From Cherax quadricarinatus (taxonomy: Eukaryota; Arthropoda; Malacostraca; Decapoda; Parastacidae): DNA of 64,000 nt. A program made the position numbers and the translations under genes. Where the stretch lies: assembly GCF_038502225.1 (NCBI RefSeq), contig NC_091303.1, positions 25,014,800 through 25,078,799 on the forward strand, read 5' to 3'. Below are positions 1-10,710 of this stretch, one piece after another. Each line of letters opens with the position of its first letter. Position 1 is the first letter of the stretch. Under the pieces are notes generated by a model. It ran no database searches and was not told where the DNA came from. It saw nothing but the letters and a program-made list of their open reading frames with translations.

Positions 1-352
1 TTTGCACAACATCCATGCACATTTAGACTTCCCACTTTGACAATTTTCTTATTCTTTTTTGTAATTATTACAGGAAAAGGGGTTACTAGCCCATTGTTCC
101 CGGCATTTTTAGTTGACTTTTACAACACGCGTGGTTTACGGAGGAAAGATTCTTATTCCACTTCCCCATGGATATAAAAGAAAAAGTAATTAGAACAAGA
201 ACTAAGATAAAATCAAAGAAAACTCAGATGAGTTTGTATAAATAAACGTGTAGTGTGACCTAAGTGTAAGTAGAAGTAGCAATTCGTACCTGTAATCTTG
301 CATATTTATGAGACAGACAAAAGACACCAGCAATCCTACCATCATGTTAAAT
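1..352 (-). mobile_element. RTE-like LINE 5' fragment (copy A'), head-to-head with copy A
   Basis: Read on the minus strand, this segment carries the family's 5' untranslated region followed by the first codons of the endonuclease ORF, and it runs off the left edge. It is the reverse complement of about 430-803, where the same leader lies on the plus strand, so two LINE 5' ends face each other across a spacer of about 75 bp. Landmarks are the conserved 'ggggttactagccc' and 'gtgtagtgtgacc' blocks seen in every copy here. Only the leader is present, so no coding capacity can be judged. Confidence 0.8.
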
Positions 353-768
353 AATTAACATCCACATACCTTGTTCACTGAGTTTAATCATTTATTAAGT
401 TGCCATGAGTGAGTGTAAAAAGGAAGCTTGTATTTGTTTTACATGATGGTAGAATTGCTGGTGTCTTTTATCTGTCTCATAAACATGCAAGATTTCAGGT
501 ACATCTTGCTACTTCTACTCACACTTAGGTCACACTACACATACATGTACACATTTATATATACACACTCATCTGAGTTTTCTTTGATTTTGTCTTAATA
601 GTTCTTGTTCTTATTGCTTTTCCTTTTATATCCAATGGGGAAGTGGAATAAGAATCTTTCCTCTGTAAGCCATGTGTGTTGTAAAAGTCAGCTAAAATGC
701 CTGGAACAATGGGCTAGTAACCCCTTCCTATATAGCCTACTAAAAAGAAAAAGAAGAAAACTGTCAAA

Positions 769-1860
769 GTGGGATGTTTGAATCTGCATGGATGTTGTGC
801 GAATGATAAGAAAGAGATGATTGTGGATGTAATGAATGAGAAGAAGCTGGATGTCCTGGCTTTAAGTGAAATAAAGCTGAAGGGAGTGGGAGAGTTTCAG
901 TGGAGAGGAATAAATGGGATTAGGTCAGGGGTTTCAAATAGAGTTAGAGCTAAAGAAGGAATAGCAATAATGTTGAAGGATAAGTTATGGCAGGAAAAGA
1001 AGGAATATAAATGTATAAATTCAAGGACTATGTGGAGTAAAATAAGGGTTGGATGTGAAAAGTGGGTTATAGTAAGCTTTATGCACTTGGAGAAGAGAGA
1101 AGTGTAGAGGAGAGAGAGAGATTTTGGGAAATGCTGAGTGAGTGTGTGGGGAGTTTTGAACCTAGTGAGAGAGTACTTGTGATTGGGGATCTCAATGCTA
1201 AAGTGGGTAAAAATGTTGTGGAGGGACTAGTAGGTAAATTTGGGGTGCCAGGGGCAAATGAAAATGGGGAGCCTTTAATTGAGCTATGTATAGAAAGAGG
1301 TTTGGTAATAAGTAATATATATTTTATGAAAAAGAGAATAAGTATACAAGGTATGATATAGCATGTAATGAAAGTAATTTGTTAGATTATGTATTGGTGG
1401 ATAAAAGGTTGATGGGTCGGGTTCAGGATGTACATGTTAATAGAGGGGCAATTGATATATCGGATCATTATTTAGTCGTAGCTACAGTTAGAGTAAGAGG
1501 TAGATGGGACAAAAGGAAAATGGTAACAGCAAGTAAGAGAGAGGTGTAAGTGTATAAACTTGGAGAGGAGGAAGTTATGGTGAGATATAAGCAACTATTG
1601 GCAGAAAGGTGGGCTAGTGCAAATATGAGTAGTGGGGGGGGGGGTTGAAAAGGGTTGGAATAGTTTAAAAAATGCAGTATTAGAATGTGGGGCAGAGGTT
1701 TGTGGTTATAGGGGGGTGGGTGCAGGAGGAAAGAGGAGTGATTGGCAGAATGATGAAGTAAAGGGTGTGATAAAAGAGGAAAAAGACAGATTATGAGAGG
1801 CTTTTACAAAGCAGAAGTGTTATAAGAAGAGCAGAGTATATGACAAGTAAAAGAAAACTG
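769..1860 (+). pseudogene. RTE-like endonuclease domain, copy A (broken)
   Basis: This region encodes an apurinic-type endonuclease, the domain that nicks target DNA for target-primed reverse transcription. Recognisable blocks are LDVLALSEIKLKG (the usual SETKLKG glutamate region), VIGDLNAKVG, and, after a frameshift near 1361, LDYVLVDKR and a degenerate SDHYLV. Frame changes near 1090 and 1361 and later stops break the reading frame, and the CR1-like insertion at 1868 cuts it from its reverse transcriptase. The start is uncertain because homologous codons continue upstream of 769 without a clear ATG. Confidence 0.8.
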
Positions 1861-1902
1861 AAGAGAGTTTACCTGGAGTTTACCTGGAGAGAGTTCTGGG
1901 GG

Positions 1903-4039
1903 TCAACGCCCCCGCGGCCCGGTCTGTGACCAGGCCTCCTGGTGGATCAGAGCCTGATCAACCAGGCTGTTACTGCTGGCTGCATGCAAACCAACGTACG
2001 AGCCACAGCCCGGCTGGTCAGGAACAGACTTTAGGTGCTTGTCCAGTGCCAGCTTGAAGACTGCCAGGGGTCTGTTGGTAATCCCCCTGATGTATGCTGG
2101 GAGGCAGTTGAACAGTCTCGGACCCCTGACACTTATTGTATGGTCTCTTAACGTGCTAGTGACACCCCTGCTTTTCATTGGGGGGATGTTGCATCGTCTG
2201 CCAAGTCTTTTGCTTTTGTAGTGAGTGATTTTCGTGTGCAAGTTCGGTACTAGTCCCTCTAGGATTTTCCAGGTGTATATAATCATGTATCTCTCCCGCC
2301 TGCATTCCAGGGAATACAGGTTTAGGAACCTCAAGCGCTCCCAGTAATTGAGGTGTTTTATCTCCGTTATGCGTGCCGTGAAGGTTCTCTGTACATTTTC
2401 TAGGTCAGCAATTTCACCTGCCTTGAAAGGTGCTGTTAGTGTGCAGCAATATTCCAGCCTAGATAGAACAAGTGACCTGAAGAGTGTCATCATGGGCTTG
2501 GCATCCCTAGTTTTGAAGGTTCTCATTATCCATCCTGTCATTTTTCTAGCAGATGCGATTGATACAATGTTATGGTCCTTGAAGGTGAGATCCTCAGACA
2601 TGATCACTCCCAGGTCTTTGACGTAGGTGTTTCGCTCTATTTTGTGGCCAGAATTTGTTTTGTACTCTGATGAAGATTTAATTTCCTCATGTTTACCATA
2701 TCTGAGTAATTGAAATTTCTCATCGTTGAACTTCATATTGTTTTCTGCAGCCCACTGAAAGATTTGGTTGATGTCCGCCTGGAGCCTTGCAGTGTCTGCA
2801 ATGGAGGACACTGTCATGCAGATTCGGGTGTCATCTGCAAAGGAAGACACGGTGCTGTGGCTGACATCCTTGTCTATGTCGGATATGAGGATGAGGAACA
2901 AGATGGGAGCGAGTACTGTGCCTTGTGGAACAGAGCTTTTCACCGTAGCTGCCTCGGACTTTACTCTGTTGACGACTACTCTCTGTGTTCTGTTAGTAAG
3001 GAAATTATAGATCCATCGACCGACTTTTCCTGTTATTCCTTTAGCACACATTTTGTGCGCTATTACGCCATGGTCACACTTGTCGAAGGCTTTTGCAAAG
3101 TCTGTATATATTACATCTGCATTCTTTTTGTCTTCCAGTGCATCTAGGACCTTGTCGTAGTGATCCAATAGTTGAGACAGACAGAAGCGACCTGTTCTAA
3201 ACCCATGTTGCCCTGGGTTGTGTAGCTGATGGGTTTCTAGATGGGTGGTGATCTTGCTTCTTAGGACCCTTTCAAAGATTTTTATGATATGGGATGTTAG
3301 TGCTATCGGTCTGTAGTTCTTTGCTGTTGCTTTACTGCCCCCTTTGTGGAGTGGGGCTATGTCTGTTGTTTTTAGTAACTGTGGGACAACCCCCGTGTCC
3401 ATGCTCCCTCTCCATAGGATGGAAAAGGCTCGTGATAGGGGCTTCTTGCAGTTCTTGATGAACACGGAGTTCCATGAGTCTGGCCCTGGGGCAGAGTGCA
3501 TGGGCAGGTCATTTATCGCCTGTTCAAAGTCATTTGGCGTCAGAATAACATCGGATAGGCTTGTGTTAACCGAATTCTGTGGATCTCTCATAAAAAAATT
3601 CATTTTGATCTTCGACTCTCAGTCTGGTTAGCGGCTTGCTAAAAACTGAGTCATAATGGGACTTGAGTAGCTCACTCATTTCCTTGCTGTCATCTGTGTA
3701 GGACCCATCTTGTTTAAGTAGGGGCCCAATACTGGACGTTGTTCTCGACTTTGATTTGGCATAGGAGAAGAAATACTTTGGGTTTCTTTCGATTTCATTT
3801 ATGGCTTTTAGTTCTTCCCGCGATTCCTGACTCCTATAAGATTCCTTTAGCTTAAGTTCGATGCTTGCTATTTCTCTGACCAGTGTCTCCCTACGCATTT
3901 CAGATATATTGACCTCTTTTAGCCGCTCTGTTATTCTTTTCCATCGCCTGTAAAGGGAGCGCCTGTCTCTTTCTATTTTACATCTACTCCTCGTTTTCCT
4001 TAGAGGAATAAGCCTTGTGCATACATCGAGTGCCACCAA
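1903..4039 (-). pseudogene. CR1/Jockey-like ORF2: linker and reverse transcriptase
   Basis: The polymerase part of ORF2 lies in two overlapping frames (4039-3566 and 3603-1903), joined by a frameshift near 3590. The RT frame of 566 codons has palm motifs NYRPIALTSHIIKIFERV, DFAKAFD (motif A), SVPQGTVLAPILF (motif B) and SSFADDTRI (motif C, catalytic Asp pair intact). A thumb and C-terminal region of the LNYWERL and VRGPRLFNCLP type follow. The 4039-3566 part is a charged linker between endonuclease and RT. Catalytic residues are present, but the frame break means no intact ORF2. Confidence 0.85.
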
Positions 4040-4351
4040 GTTAATCTGTTCTAGGCATAAATCGGGGTCTGTGTTGCTTAGTACGTATATCTTCCCAGCT
4101 TATATCGGTTAGGACTTGGTTTACTTGGTCCCACTTTATGTTTTTGTTATTGAAGTTGAATTTGGTGAATGCTCCCTCGTGACTAATCTCATTATGTCGG
4201 TCTGGGGCTCCACGCATACATGTCTGATCCTCAATTATGTTGTGATCTGAGTATATTGTTTTTGATATGGTGACATTTCTTATCAGATCATCATTGTTAG
4301 TGAAGATGAGGTCTAGTGTATTCTCCAGTCTAGTGGGCTCTATTATTTGCT

Positions 4352-4473
4352 GGTTTAAATTGAATTTTGTGCAGAGATTTAAAAGCTCGTGTGAGTGTGA
4401 GTTTTCATCAGAGGTTTAAATTGAATTTTGTGCAGAGATTTAAAAGCTCGTGTGAGTGAGAGTTTTCATCAGA
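4352..4473. repeat. 61-bp tandem duplication inside CR1-like ORF2
   Basis: Two nearly identical copies of a 61-bp unit begin at 4352 and 4413. Because 61 is not a multiple of three, the duplication shifts frame and explains why the endonuclease frame ends near 4408. A second duplication of 30 bp (units near 4776 and 4806) lies in the same domain but keeps frame, adding ten residues (CDRMNRQKVG twice). Confidence 0.9.
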
Positions 4474-5106
4474 GCTGCCTCCTGGTGTTATTACTGCAAC
4501 AATATTATTTGCTATATTCCTCCATTTTAGGTGCCTTAAGTTGAAATCCCCCAGGAACAAGATGTTGGGTGCAGGAGCTGGAACATTTTCCAGACAGTGG
4601 TCAATTTTTAACAGCTGTTCCTGGAATTGCTGGGATGTTGCATCCGGAGGCTTGTAGACTACCACAATGACTAGGTTTTGGTTCTTGACCTTTACTGCTA
4701 AAACTTCCACTACATCATTTGAGACATTAAGCAGTTCTGTGCAAACAAGTGACTCTGCAATGTACAGGCTAACCCCCACCTTTTGCCTGTTCATTCTGTC
4801 ACATCCCACCTTTTGCCTGTTCATTCTGTCACATCTGTATAGGTTGTAACCTGGGATCCATATTTCACTGTCCAAGTGATCCTTTATGTGGGTCTCAGTG
4901 AAAGCCGCGAACATTGCCTTTGCCTCTGCAAGCAGTCCACGGATGAAAGGTATTTTGTTGTTTGTTGCTGGCTTTAGACCCTGTATATTTGCAAAGAAGA
5001 ATGTCATCGGACTGGTGGTATTGTTGGTACTGGGTGGGGATTTTTTTTCCGGCATTAGTATCTGTATCTGTTGGTTTGGAGTGGAGGCCATCGACTGTGG
5101 TTCCAC
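4408..5106 (-). pseudogene. CR1/Jockey-like ORF2: APE-type endonuclease
   Basis: This is the N-terminal endonuclease of the CR1-like ORF2. Visible active-site blocks are FFFANIQGLKP (N-terminal Asn), FTETHIKDHL (catalytic Glu) and NILFLGDFNLRHLKW (Asp/Asn pair). The C-terminal part with the SDH motif is out of frame after the 61-bp duplication. The frame overlaps the end of ORF1 by about 50 bp. The start at 5106 is the first usable Met and may not be the native one. Confidence 0.82.
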
Positions 5107-5732
5107 TCCAGGAATGACTGGATTTGGTGTACGATTTCTGCCATTTCCTGCCAGTTTTTTTTCCTTCCTGGCACTAAAAAACCTCTCCCTCTTGAGTGGC
5201 TGTGGCTACCCAGGTTTTCCCATGGCCTGGATGTTTTGTATCTTTTTGTACCCTTTAGATGGTGTGCCTGGCAATTTAAGTTATAGCACAGTCTTTCCTG
5301 TACTGAAGAGGTACACATTTCGGGGTGAAAAAGCTTACAGGAAGGGAGTTTGCATTTTCCTGTTGTCATATGGGCACGGCATTTTCTAGGGTGGTCATAG
5401 TTGCATGTCCCGTCTGTTTTTCCAGATTTCCCATGTCTGCAGATACCAAGTGCATAGTATGTGCACAGGCTTGGTTTCCGTTTGCCTTGGGTTTCTGTGA
5501 CTGTATTCCCTGTTGGTGCATGTTTCCCTGTCTTATTCCTATCCTCCCTAGCACCAACAATGGAGTTCCCACCAGTTGTTTTTGGTAATATATCCTCACT
5601 ATTGCTAGTGGAGTCCTCTTGTTTGCTATTTCCTGTGGTATTTCTAGTTTGCAATATTGGTTTTATCTTATCTTTGACTACACTTGATTCCCCACTACAG
5701 CTCCTGTCTCCCATGAGGTCATTTATATGCAT
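5055..5732 (-). CDS. CR1-like ORF1 protein with three CCCH zinc fingers
   Basis: This 225-codon frame precedes ORF2 and overlaps it. After a hydrophilic N-terminus come three consecutive CCCH-type zinc fingers. The first is C90-x7-C98-x11-C110-x3-H114. The second is C118-x8-C127-x4-C132-x3-H136. The third is C140-x8-C149-x4-C154-x3-H158. CCCH fingers usually bind RNA, so the likely role is binding the element's own transcript, as ORF1 proteins of LINEs do; that role is inferred. The 36-bp minisatellite just upstream (5771-5950) reads in the same frame as a 12-residue repeat, but a stop near 5940 ends it, so the native ORF1 was probably longer. Confidence 0.75.
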   Translation of the reverse strand: MHINDLMGDRSCSGESSVVKDKIKPILQTRNTTGNSKQEDSTSNSEDILPKTTGGNSIVGAREDRNKTGKHAPTGNTVTETQGKRKPSLCTYYALGICRHGKSGKTDGTCNYDHPRKCRAHMTTGKCKLPSCKLFHPEMCTSSVQERLCYNLNCQAHHLKGTKRYKTSRPWENLGSHSHSRGRGFLVPGRKKNWQEMAEIVHQIQSFLEWNHSRWPPLQTNRYRY

Positions 5733-5770
5733 TCCTTCCTGCGTATAATTCCCGACTACCTGGACAAAAT

Positions 5771-5950
5771 CTCCAGCTTCACCATTACTGTCTCCCAGGA
5801 CAGCACCTCCAGCTTCACCATTACTGTCTCCCAGGACAGCACCTCCAGCTTCACCATTACTGTCTCCCAGGACAGCACCTCCAGCTTCACCATTACTGTC
5901 TCCCAGGACAGCACCTCCAGCTTCACCATTACTGTCTCAAAGGACAGCAC
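5771..5950. repeat. 36-bp minisatellite, five units, at the CR1-like 5' end
   Basis: There are five head-to-tail 36-bp units (5771, 5807, 5843, 5879, 5915). The first four are essentially identical and the last has diverged. Read on the minus strand in frame with ORF1, each unit gives the 12-residue repeat AGAVLGDSNGE plus one residue. The unit length is a multiple of three, consistent with expansion under coding constraint. Confidence 0.92.
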
Positions 5951-6130
5951 TATCAGCCCCACATTTACTGACTACCAGGACATCACCTCCAGCCTTACAG
6001 TTTCTGACTACATGGCCAGTATCAAGGGCAGTACCATTCAGCCCAGACTTTTTATGTTCCCATCTGTTGTAGAAAGCTTCCAGGTTTTCTATGACAGCAG
6101 CTTTGATGTTATCCTCTTTTAATACCCTTG

Positions 6131-7925
6131 TGGTGAGTACAAAAAGAGAACAGATGATAGAGTGGGAGAGGCACTCTCAAGGAATTTTTCAGAAAATAAG
6201 AAAAAATTTTGGAGTGATATAAACAAGAAAACCTAGGGAACGAATGCATTTATCAGTTAAAAACAGAGTAGGGGACTTAATAGATGGGGAGCTGGAGGTA
6301 TTGGGAAGATGGCGGGAATATTTTGAAGAACTTTTAAATGTCGATGAAGAAAGGGAAGTGGTAATTTCATGCAATGGCCATGGAGTTATAACATCTTTTA
6401 GGAGTGAAGAATAGCAGGATGTGAGTGTGGGGGAGGTGCATGAGGCATTACGTAGAATGAAAGGGGGTAAAGCAACTGGAACTGATGGGATCATGACAGA
6501 AATGTTAAAAGCAGCGGGGGATATAGTATTGGAGTGGTTGGTATTTTTGTTTAATAAATGTATGAAAGAGGGGAAGGTACCTATGGATTGGTAGAGAGCA
6601 TGTATAGTTCCTTTATATAAAGGGAAGGGGGACAAAAGAGACTGCAAAAATTATAGGGGAATAAGTTTACTGAGTATACCAGGAAAAGTGTACAGTAGGG
6701 TTATTATTGAGAGAAACAGAAGACAGAGAGTAGAATTGCAGATGAGCAAGGAGGCTTTAGAGTGGGTAGAGGATAAGTAGATCAAGTGTTTACATTGAAG
6801 CATATATGTGAACAGTATTTAGATAAAGGTAAGAAAGTTTTCATTGCATTTATGGATTTAAAAAATTCATATGATAGAGTGGATAGGGAAGCAATATGGC
6901 AAATATTGCAAGTGTATGGAATAGGTAGTAAGTTACTAAATGCTGCAAACAGTTTTTATGAGGATAGTGTGGCTCAGGTTATGGTGTGCAGGAGAGAGGG
7001 CGATTACTTCACGGTAAGAGTAGGTCTTAGACAGGGATGTATAATGTCACCATGGTTGTTTAATATATTTATAGATGGGGTTGTGAAGGACGTAAATGCT
7101 AGGGTGTTGGGGAAAGGGGTGGGATTAAATTATTTGGAATCAAGTACAAAATGGGAGTTGACACATTTGCCTTTTGCTGATGATTCTGTGCTTATGGGAG
7201 ATTAAAGAAAAGTTGCAAAGGTTAGTGGATGAGTTTGGAAGGGTGTGTAAAGGTAGAAAGTTGAAAGTGAACATAGATAAGAGTAAGGTGATGAGGGAAT
7301 CAAACGATTTAGATTAATAAAAAACTGGATATCACATTGGAGAGAGGGAGTATGGAAGAAGTGAATGTTTTCAGACATTTGGGAGCTGACGTGTCAGTGG
7401 ATGGGTTTATGAAGGATGAGGTTAACCATAGAAATGATGAAGGAAAAAAGGTGAGTGGTGTGTTGAGGTATATGTGGAGACAAAAAAAACGTTATTAATG
7501 GAGGCAAAGAAGGAAATGTATGAAAGTATAGTGGTACCAACACTCTTATATGGGTGTGAAACTTGGGTTGTAAATGCTGCAGTGAGGAGGCAGTTGGAGA
7601 CAGTGTAGATGTCCTGTATAAGGGCAATGTGTGGTGTAAATATTATGCAGAGAATTCGAAGTGTGGAAATTAGGAGAAGGTGTGGAGTTAATAAAAGTAT
7701 TAGTCAGAGTGCTGATGAGGGGTTGTTAAGGTGGTTTGGTCATTTAGAGAGAATGGATCAAAGTAGAATGACATGGAGAGCGTATAAATCTGTAGGGGAA
7801 GGAAAGTGGGTTAGAGGGAGGGGGTAAAGAAGGTTTTGTGGGTGAGGGGCTTGGACTTCCAGCAAGTGTGCATGAGCGTGTTAGATAGAAGTAAATGGAG
7901 ACGAATGGTGTTTGGGACCTTACGA
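6131..7925 (+). pseudogene. RTE-like reverse transcriptase, copy A (broken)
   Basis: This is the continuation of LINE copy A after the CR1-like insertion. It contains FMDLKNSYDRVDRE (motif A), GLRQGCIMSPWLFNIFIDG (motif B) and LPFADDSVLMGD (motif C), then the family's C-terminal block WFGHLERMDQSRMTW. In-frame stops (for example near 6415, 6593 and 7204) and frameshifts near 6720, 7320 and 7490 prevent translation. The polymerase would copy the LINE RNA at the nicked target. Confidence 0.85.
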
Positions 7926-8038
7926 GCTGTTGGAGTGTGAGCAGGGTAATATTTAGTAAAGGGATTTAGGGAAACCGGTTATTTTTATTTAACCGGACTT
8001 GAGTACTGGAAATGGAAAGTACAATGCCTGCACTTTAA

Positions 8039-9038
8039 CCCTTTGAGGGTCGACAGGCCCTCTCCGAGACTCGTTCTCAGGGTCTGCCAAATTTAAAAAA
8101 AAAAAAAAACAATTTTCTCTTATGAAAAGATAGAGAAACTTTTTTCGATCATAATGACACCAAAAGTTTGAAATTTGATGGAAAGCTTACGGAATTTTGC
8201 TCTTGCGAAGTTAGCGGTCTCGGCGATGTTTACGCATCGGCGATTTTGCTCACTTTGAGCCCCATTTTCAGCCAATTCCACTGTACTAGTCGACAAAAAA
8301 CATGAATATTTCGCTAGAACTCCATTTTTTCTATCGAATGAGTGCAAGAAACCACCCAAGATGCCAATTTCCGAATAGGGTCCAGAATAAACAAGAAAGA
8401 CATTCCTGGCACTAAAATGACATTTCCTTTGTTCATTAGTTACGTCTCAAGGCCCCTCTTATATTCTTTTGCTTTCCACTTTAAATTTTTATTCTCACAA
8501 AAAATAGAAGATTTACTGTTACGCAGACTACTGCATTAGTGTAAAAAATGGTATAAATAGTATTGGCGCACTTGCGAAAGAATATTAGACTCACCAGTTG
8601 ACGTGTATTGGACGCTTTGCATGATTTGTTTACTTTTGAACTTTGGTAAAAATCGAACATTTCTGCTACTTTGAGCTCAATTTCAAGGTACTTTTTATTG
8701 TAAAACCAGTCAAAATCATCTCTATTTCTGTAATATGTCTTCCATTCTATAAAATGAGACCAAGAAAACTAGAATACAATAATAAATACCATACGAAAAT
8801 ACAGTGCAAAGTCGCTGTTTTATTCCAAAAAAACGGTCAGTTTTTTTTTTCTCATTATGCACTTTGTGCTGCAGGATTTTTTTTATACTGTGCACACTGA
8901 CCACATAGACCCATTCTTTCATATGTAGGCCTACCAGCTTTCTCCCACTAGATTTGAGGGCGCTAGAATTTAGGCCTACTAGTAAGTCAAAAACCCTGGT
9001 TCGTAAGCCATACTAGTACGGCCGAAGCCCTCAAAGGG
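8039..9038. mobile_element. TTAA-flanked piggyBac-like element P1 (about 1.0 kb, non-autonomous)
   Basis: The element lies between two TTAA copies (8035-8038 and 9039-9042), with inverted termini beginning CCCTTTGAGGGT and ending in the complementary GCCCTCAAAGGG. It interrupts the 3' UTR of LINE copy A exactly. Homologous elements with the same ends are at 23979, 38734, 47771, 50051 and (one end) 12815. TTAA target use and CCCT-starting termini are hallmarks of the piggyBac superfamily. Only short frames without recognisable transposase motifs are present, so it is called non-autonomous. Confidence 0.82.
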
Positions 9039-9275
9039 TTAAAGGAGGGGTTTAGGATATTGGCAGTTCAGAGGGATATGCTATATATCTTTATATATGC
9101 TTGTAAACTGTTGTATCTGGGCACCTCTGCAAAGACAGTGATTATGTTTGAGTGAGGTGAAAGTATTGAATGACGATGAAAGTACTTTCGTTTTGGGGAT
9201 TTTCTTTCTTTTTGTGTCACCCTGCCTCGATGGGAGATGGCCGACTTGTTGAAAAAAAAATAATGATAATAATAA

Positions 9276-9370
9276 TATTAATAACAATCACTCTGGAGTG
9301 CTTTAAATATCAGCTACCAAACTGTACAAAATACGTATGACATTTAAAGAGCCCAAGAATGATTATTATT

Positions 9371-9406
<36 letters not shown>

Positions 9407-10430
9407 TCTTATTATTTTTATTATTACAATTATTATTATTATCGCCATCGACATACCTTGTTCACTGAGTTTAATAATTTCTTAAGCTGCCACGAGAGAG
9501 ACAGAAAATGTCAACATATAGACAAACAAACCAGCTAACCCCCTTTACTTCATACTTCTTCTGTTTTCCTCTTGTTTTTTCTCTTCCAAGTATTGCTGCA
9601 TGTTTACTGTGCACCCCAGTAACTTTTGTGGCCTGTGAGACCAATGTAATGTATAATGTATATATGTAATTGTACACTCATTGTATTCAACACAATAACC
9701 ACACTAATTTGTTCAAATCTACATGCTCAAAGTTCATACATTATTAATACTACATTGTAGTATAAATACCTACCCAAAACAATACTGCCTTACACCCAAT
9801 TGTAGCATTCTCATACTGTCAACTACTTTAGTACAACAACTCTCAATGTTATATTCCCATAATATAATCTCAATATTTATTATTAAAACTATTGTAATTA
9901 GAGTAAAATTACTATCTACTATAAATAAAAAAAGATGTACAACTTAAACAAACTATGATCAATTTCTTTAGTATTAAGTAGTCTGTAAGCCATTAAATTA
10001 AGTTTGCCCATAATGCCTAGGCATGATAGTGGCTTTCTTTGCACTGCAACTCATTACTGCAATTTCATAATCCCAATGTAATCTTGCAAAGAAATAAATT
10101 GTTTGTTTGTTATATTGCTTACAAAACTTGTTTACAACAAAACACATGCAAAAATGTTGTACATATATTAATAATGTTCTATTATATATTTACATATGTA
10201 CAGTCACTGGATATGTTCCTAGAACTGCTACAGTCTGTGAAAGTCTTTGTAACAAGTTGTTATGCACAGTGGTGTCTTACTCATCTATGGACCAGTATGA
10301 TTTTATATTATGCTCATAGACACGAGGCATAAGCATTATTGTTGCAAAAAAACAAATACATTTCAGCCACAGTCATCTTCCACGGGTAAATGAAAAAGCG
10401 CTTTGTCTTGGAAACTGCTGAGTCAGTGGC
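9276..10430. other. AT-rich stretch with no gene seen; contains a TTA microsatellite and repeat fragments
   Basis: A TTA/ATT simple repeat occupies about 9366-9440. The block 9452-9496 repeats the spacer of the head-to-head LINE pair at 366-410 ('cataccttgttcactgag'). The block about 10017-10110 matches 25708-25800 and looks like the 3' end of an unidentified retroposon. The rest gives only short frames without recognisable domains. Confidence 0.6.
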
Positions 10431-10494
10431 TTGGGTCCCAGACTCATTCCCAGTCTGGGCTGGTGCTGCAATCTTGTAGCACCACCACCACCTA

Positions 10495-10672
10495 CTGACT
10501 ACATGGTACAGAGTACCATATGGTACAGAGTACCATATGGTACAGATAGAGGGATCCCAATGGAAATAATCACTATGACTCTTTTGGGTTATCCTAGCAT
10601 CTTTACACATATGCTGCTATGTATGATAATCTATGTAACTGTATTTTTGTATACCTGAATAAACTTACTCGG
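10495..10672 (+). repeat. ACCATATGGT palindrome tract and unidentified retroposon 3' end
   Basis: Repeats of the self-complementary ACCATATGGT at 10500-10550 lead into a sequence ending 'tatacctgaataaacttac'. The same tail occurs on the plus strand at 22838-22950 and inverted at 12430-12515, where it again adjoins an ACCATATGGT tract. It therefore appears to be the 3' end of a dispersed retroposon whose body I do not recognise. Confidence 0.6.
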
Positions 10673-10710
10673 GGGCATGTGGCATCGTACGTTTATTCAG
10701 GTACATATAC

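Larger units (their letters stand above)
1868..6130 (-). mobile_element. CR1/Jockey-like LINE with CCCH ORF1, nearly full length
   Basis: This is a 4.3-kb non-LTR element inserted in LINE copy A. The minus-strand order is ORF1 (5732-5055), endonuclease (5106-4408), linker (4039-3566), reverse transcriptase (3603-1903) and a short 3' UTR. It ends at 1868 in short repeats of CTCCAGGTAAA type, as CR1-group elements end in short tandem repeats rather than poly(A). A related 3' fragment lies at 48620-49537. Frameshifts, notably a 61-bp tandem duplication at 4352-4473, break ORF2. I assign the CR1/Jockey group from the RT motifs; the exact clade is not resolved. Confidence 0.87.
408..9275 (+). mobile_element. 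RTE-like non-LTR retrotransposon copy A, split by two later insertions
   Basis: This is a degenerate APE-endonuclease/reverse-transcriptase LINE. Its pieces are 408-1867 (leader and endonuclease), 6131-8034 (reverse transcriptase) and 9043-9275 (3' UTR ending in the family's CCACC-loop-GGTGG tail and an A-rich end). A CR1-like element (1868-6130) and a TTAA-flanked element (8039-9038) are inserted and cleanly separate matching halves. The leader lacks the 'ggtagtagg' terminus seen in full copies, so the 5' end is slightly truncated. Its 3' UTR is the variant also found in the copies at 18666 and 27685, unlike the variant of copies B, D and E, which indicates at least two subfamilies. Confidence 0.88.

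Noticed and set aside
2039..3147. Plus-strand frames up to 145 codons across the CR1-like RT
   Set aside because: Antisense shadows of the minus-strand reverse transcriptase; no independent motifs.
5756..6122. 131-codon plus-strand frame of Ser/Thr-rich repeats
   Set aside because: Antisense translation of the 36-bp minisatellite of the CR1-like element.
8722..8922. Recurrent frame beginning MKEWVYVVSVH, also near 50815-51075 and 24113-24379 in the other orientation
   Set aside because: Present in every TTAA element but with shifting frame and stops; more likely conserved non-coding repeat sequence than a protein.
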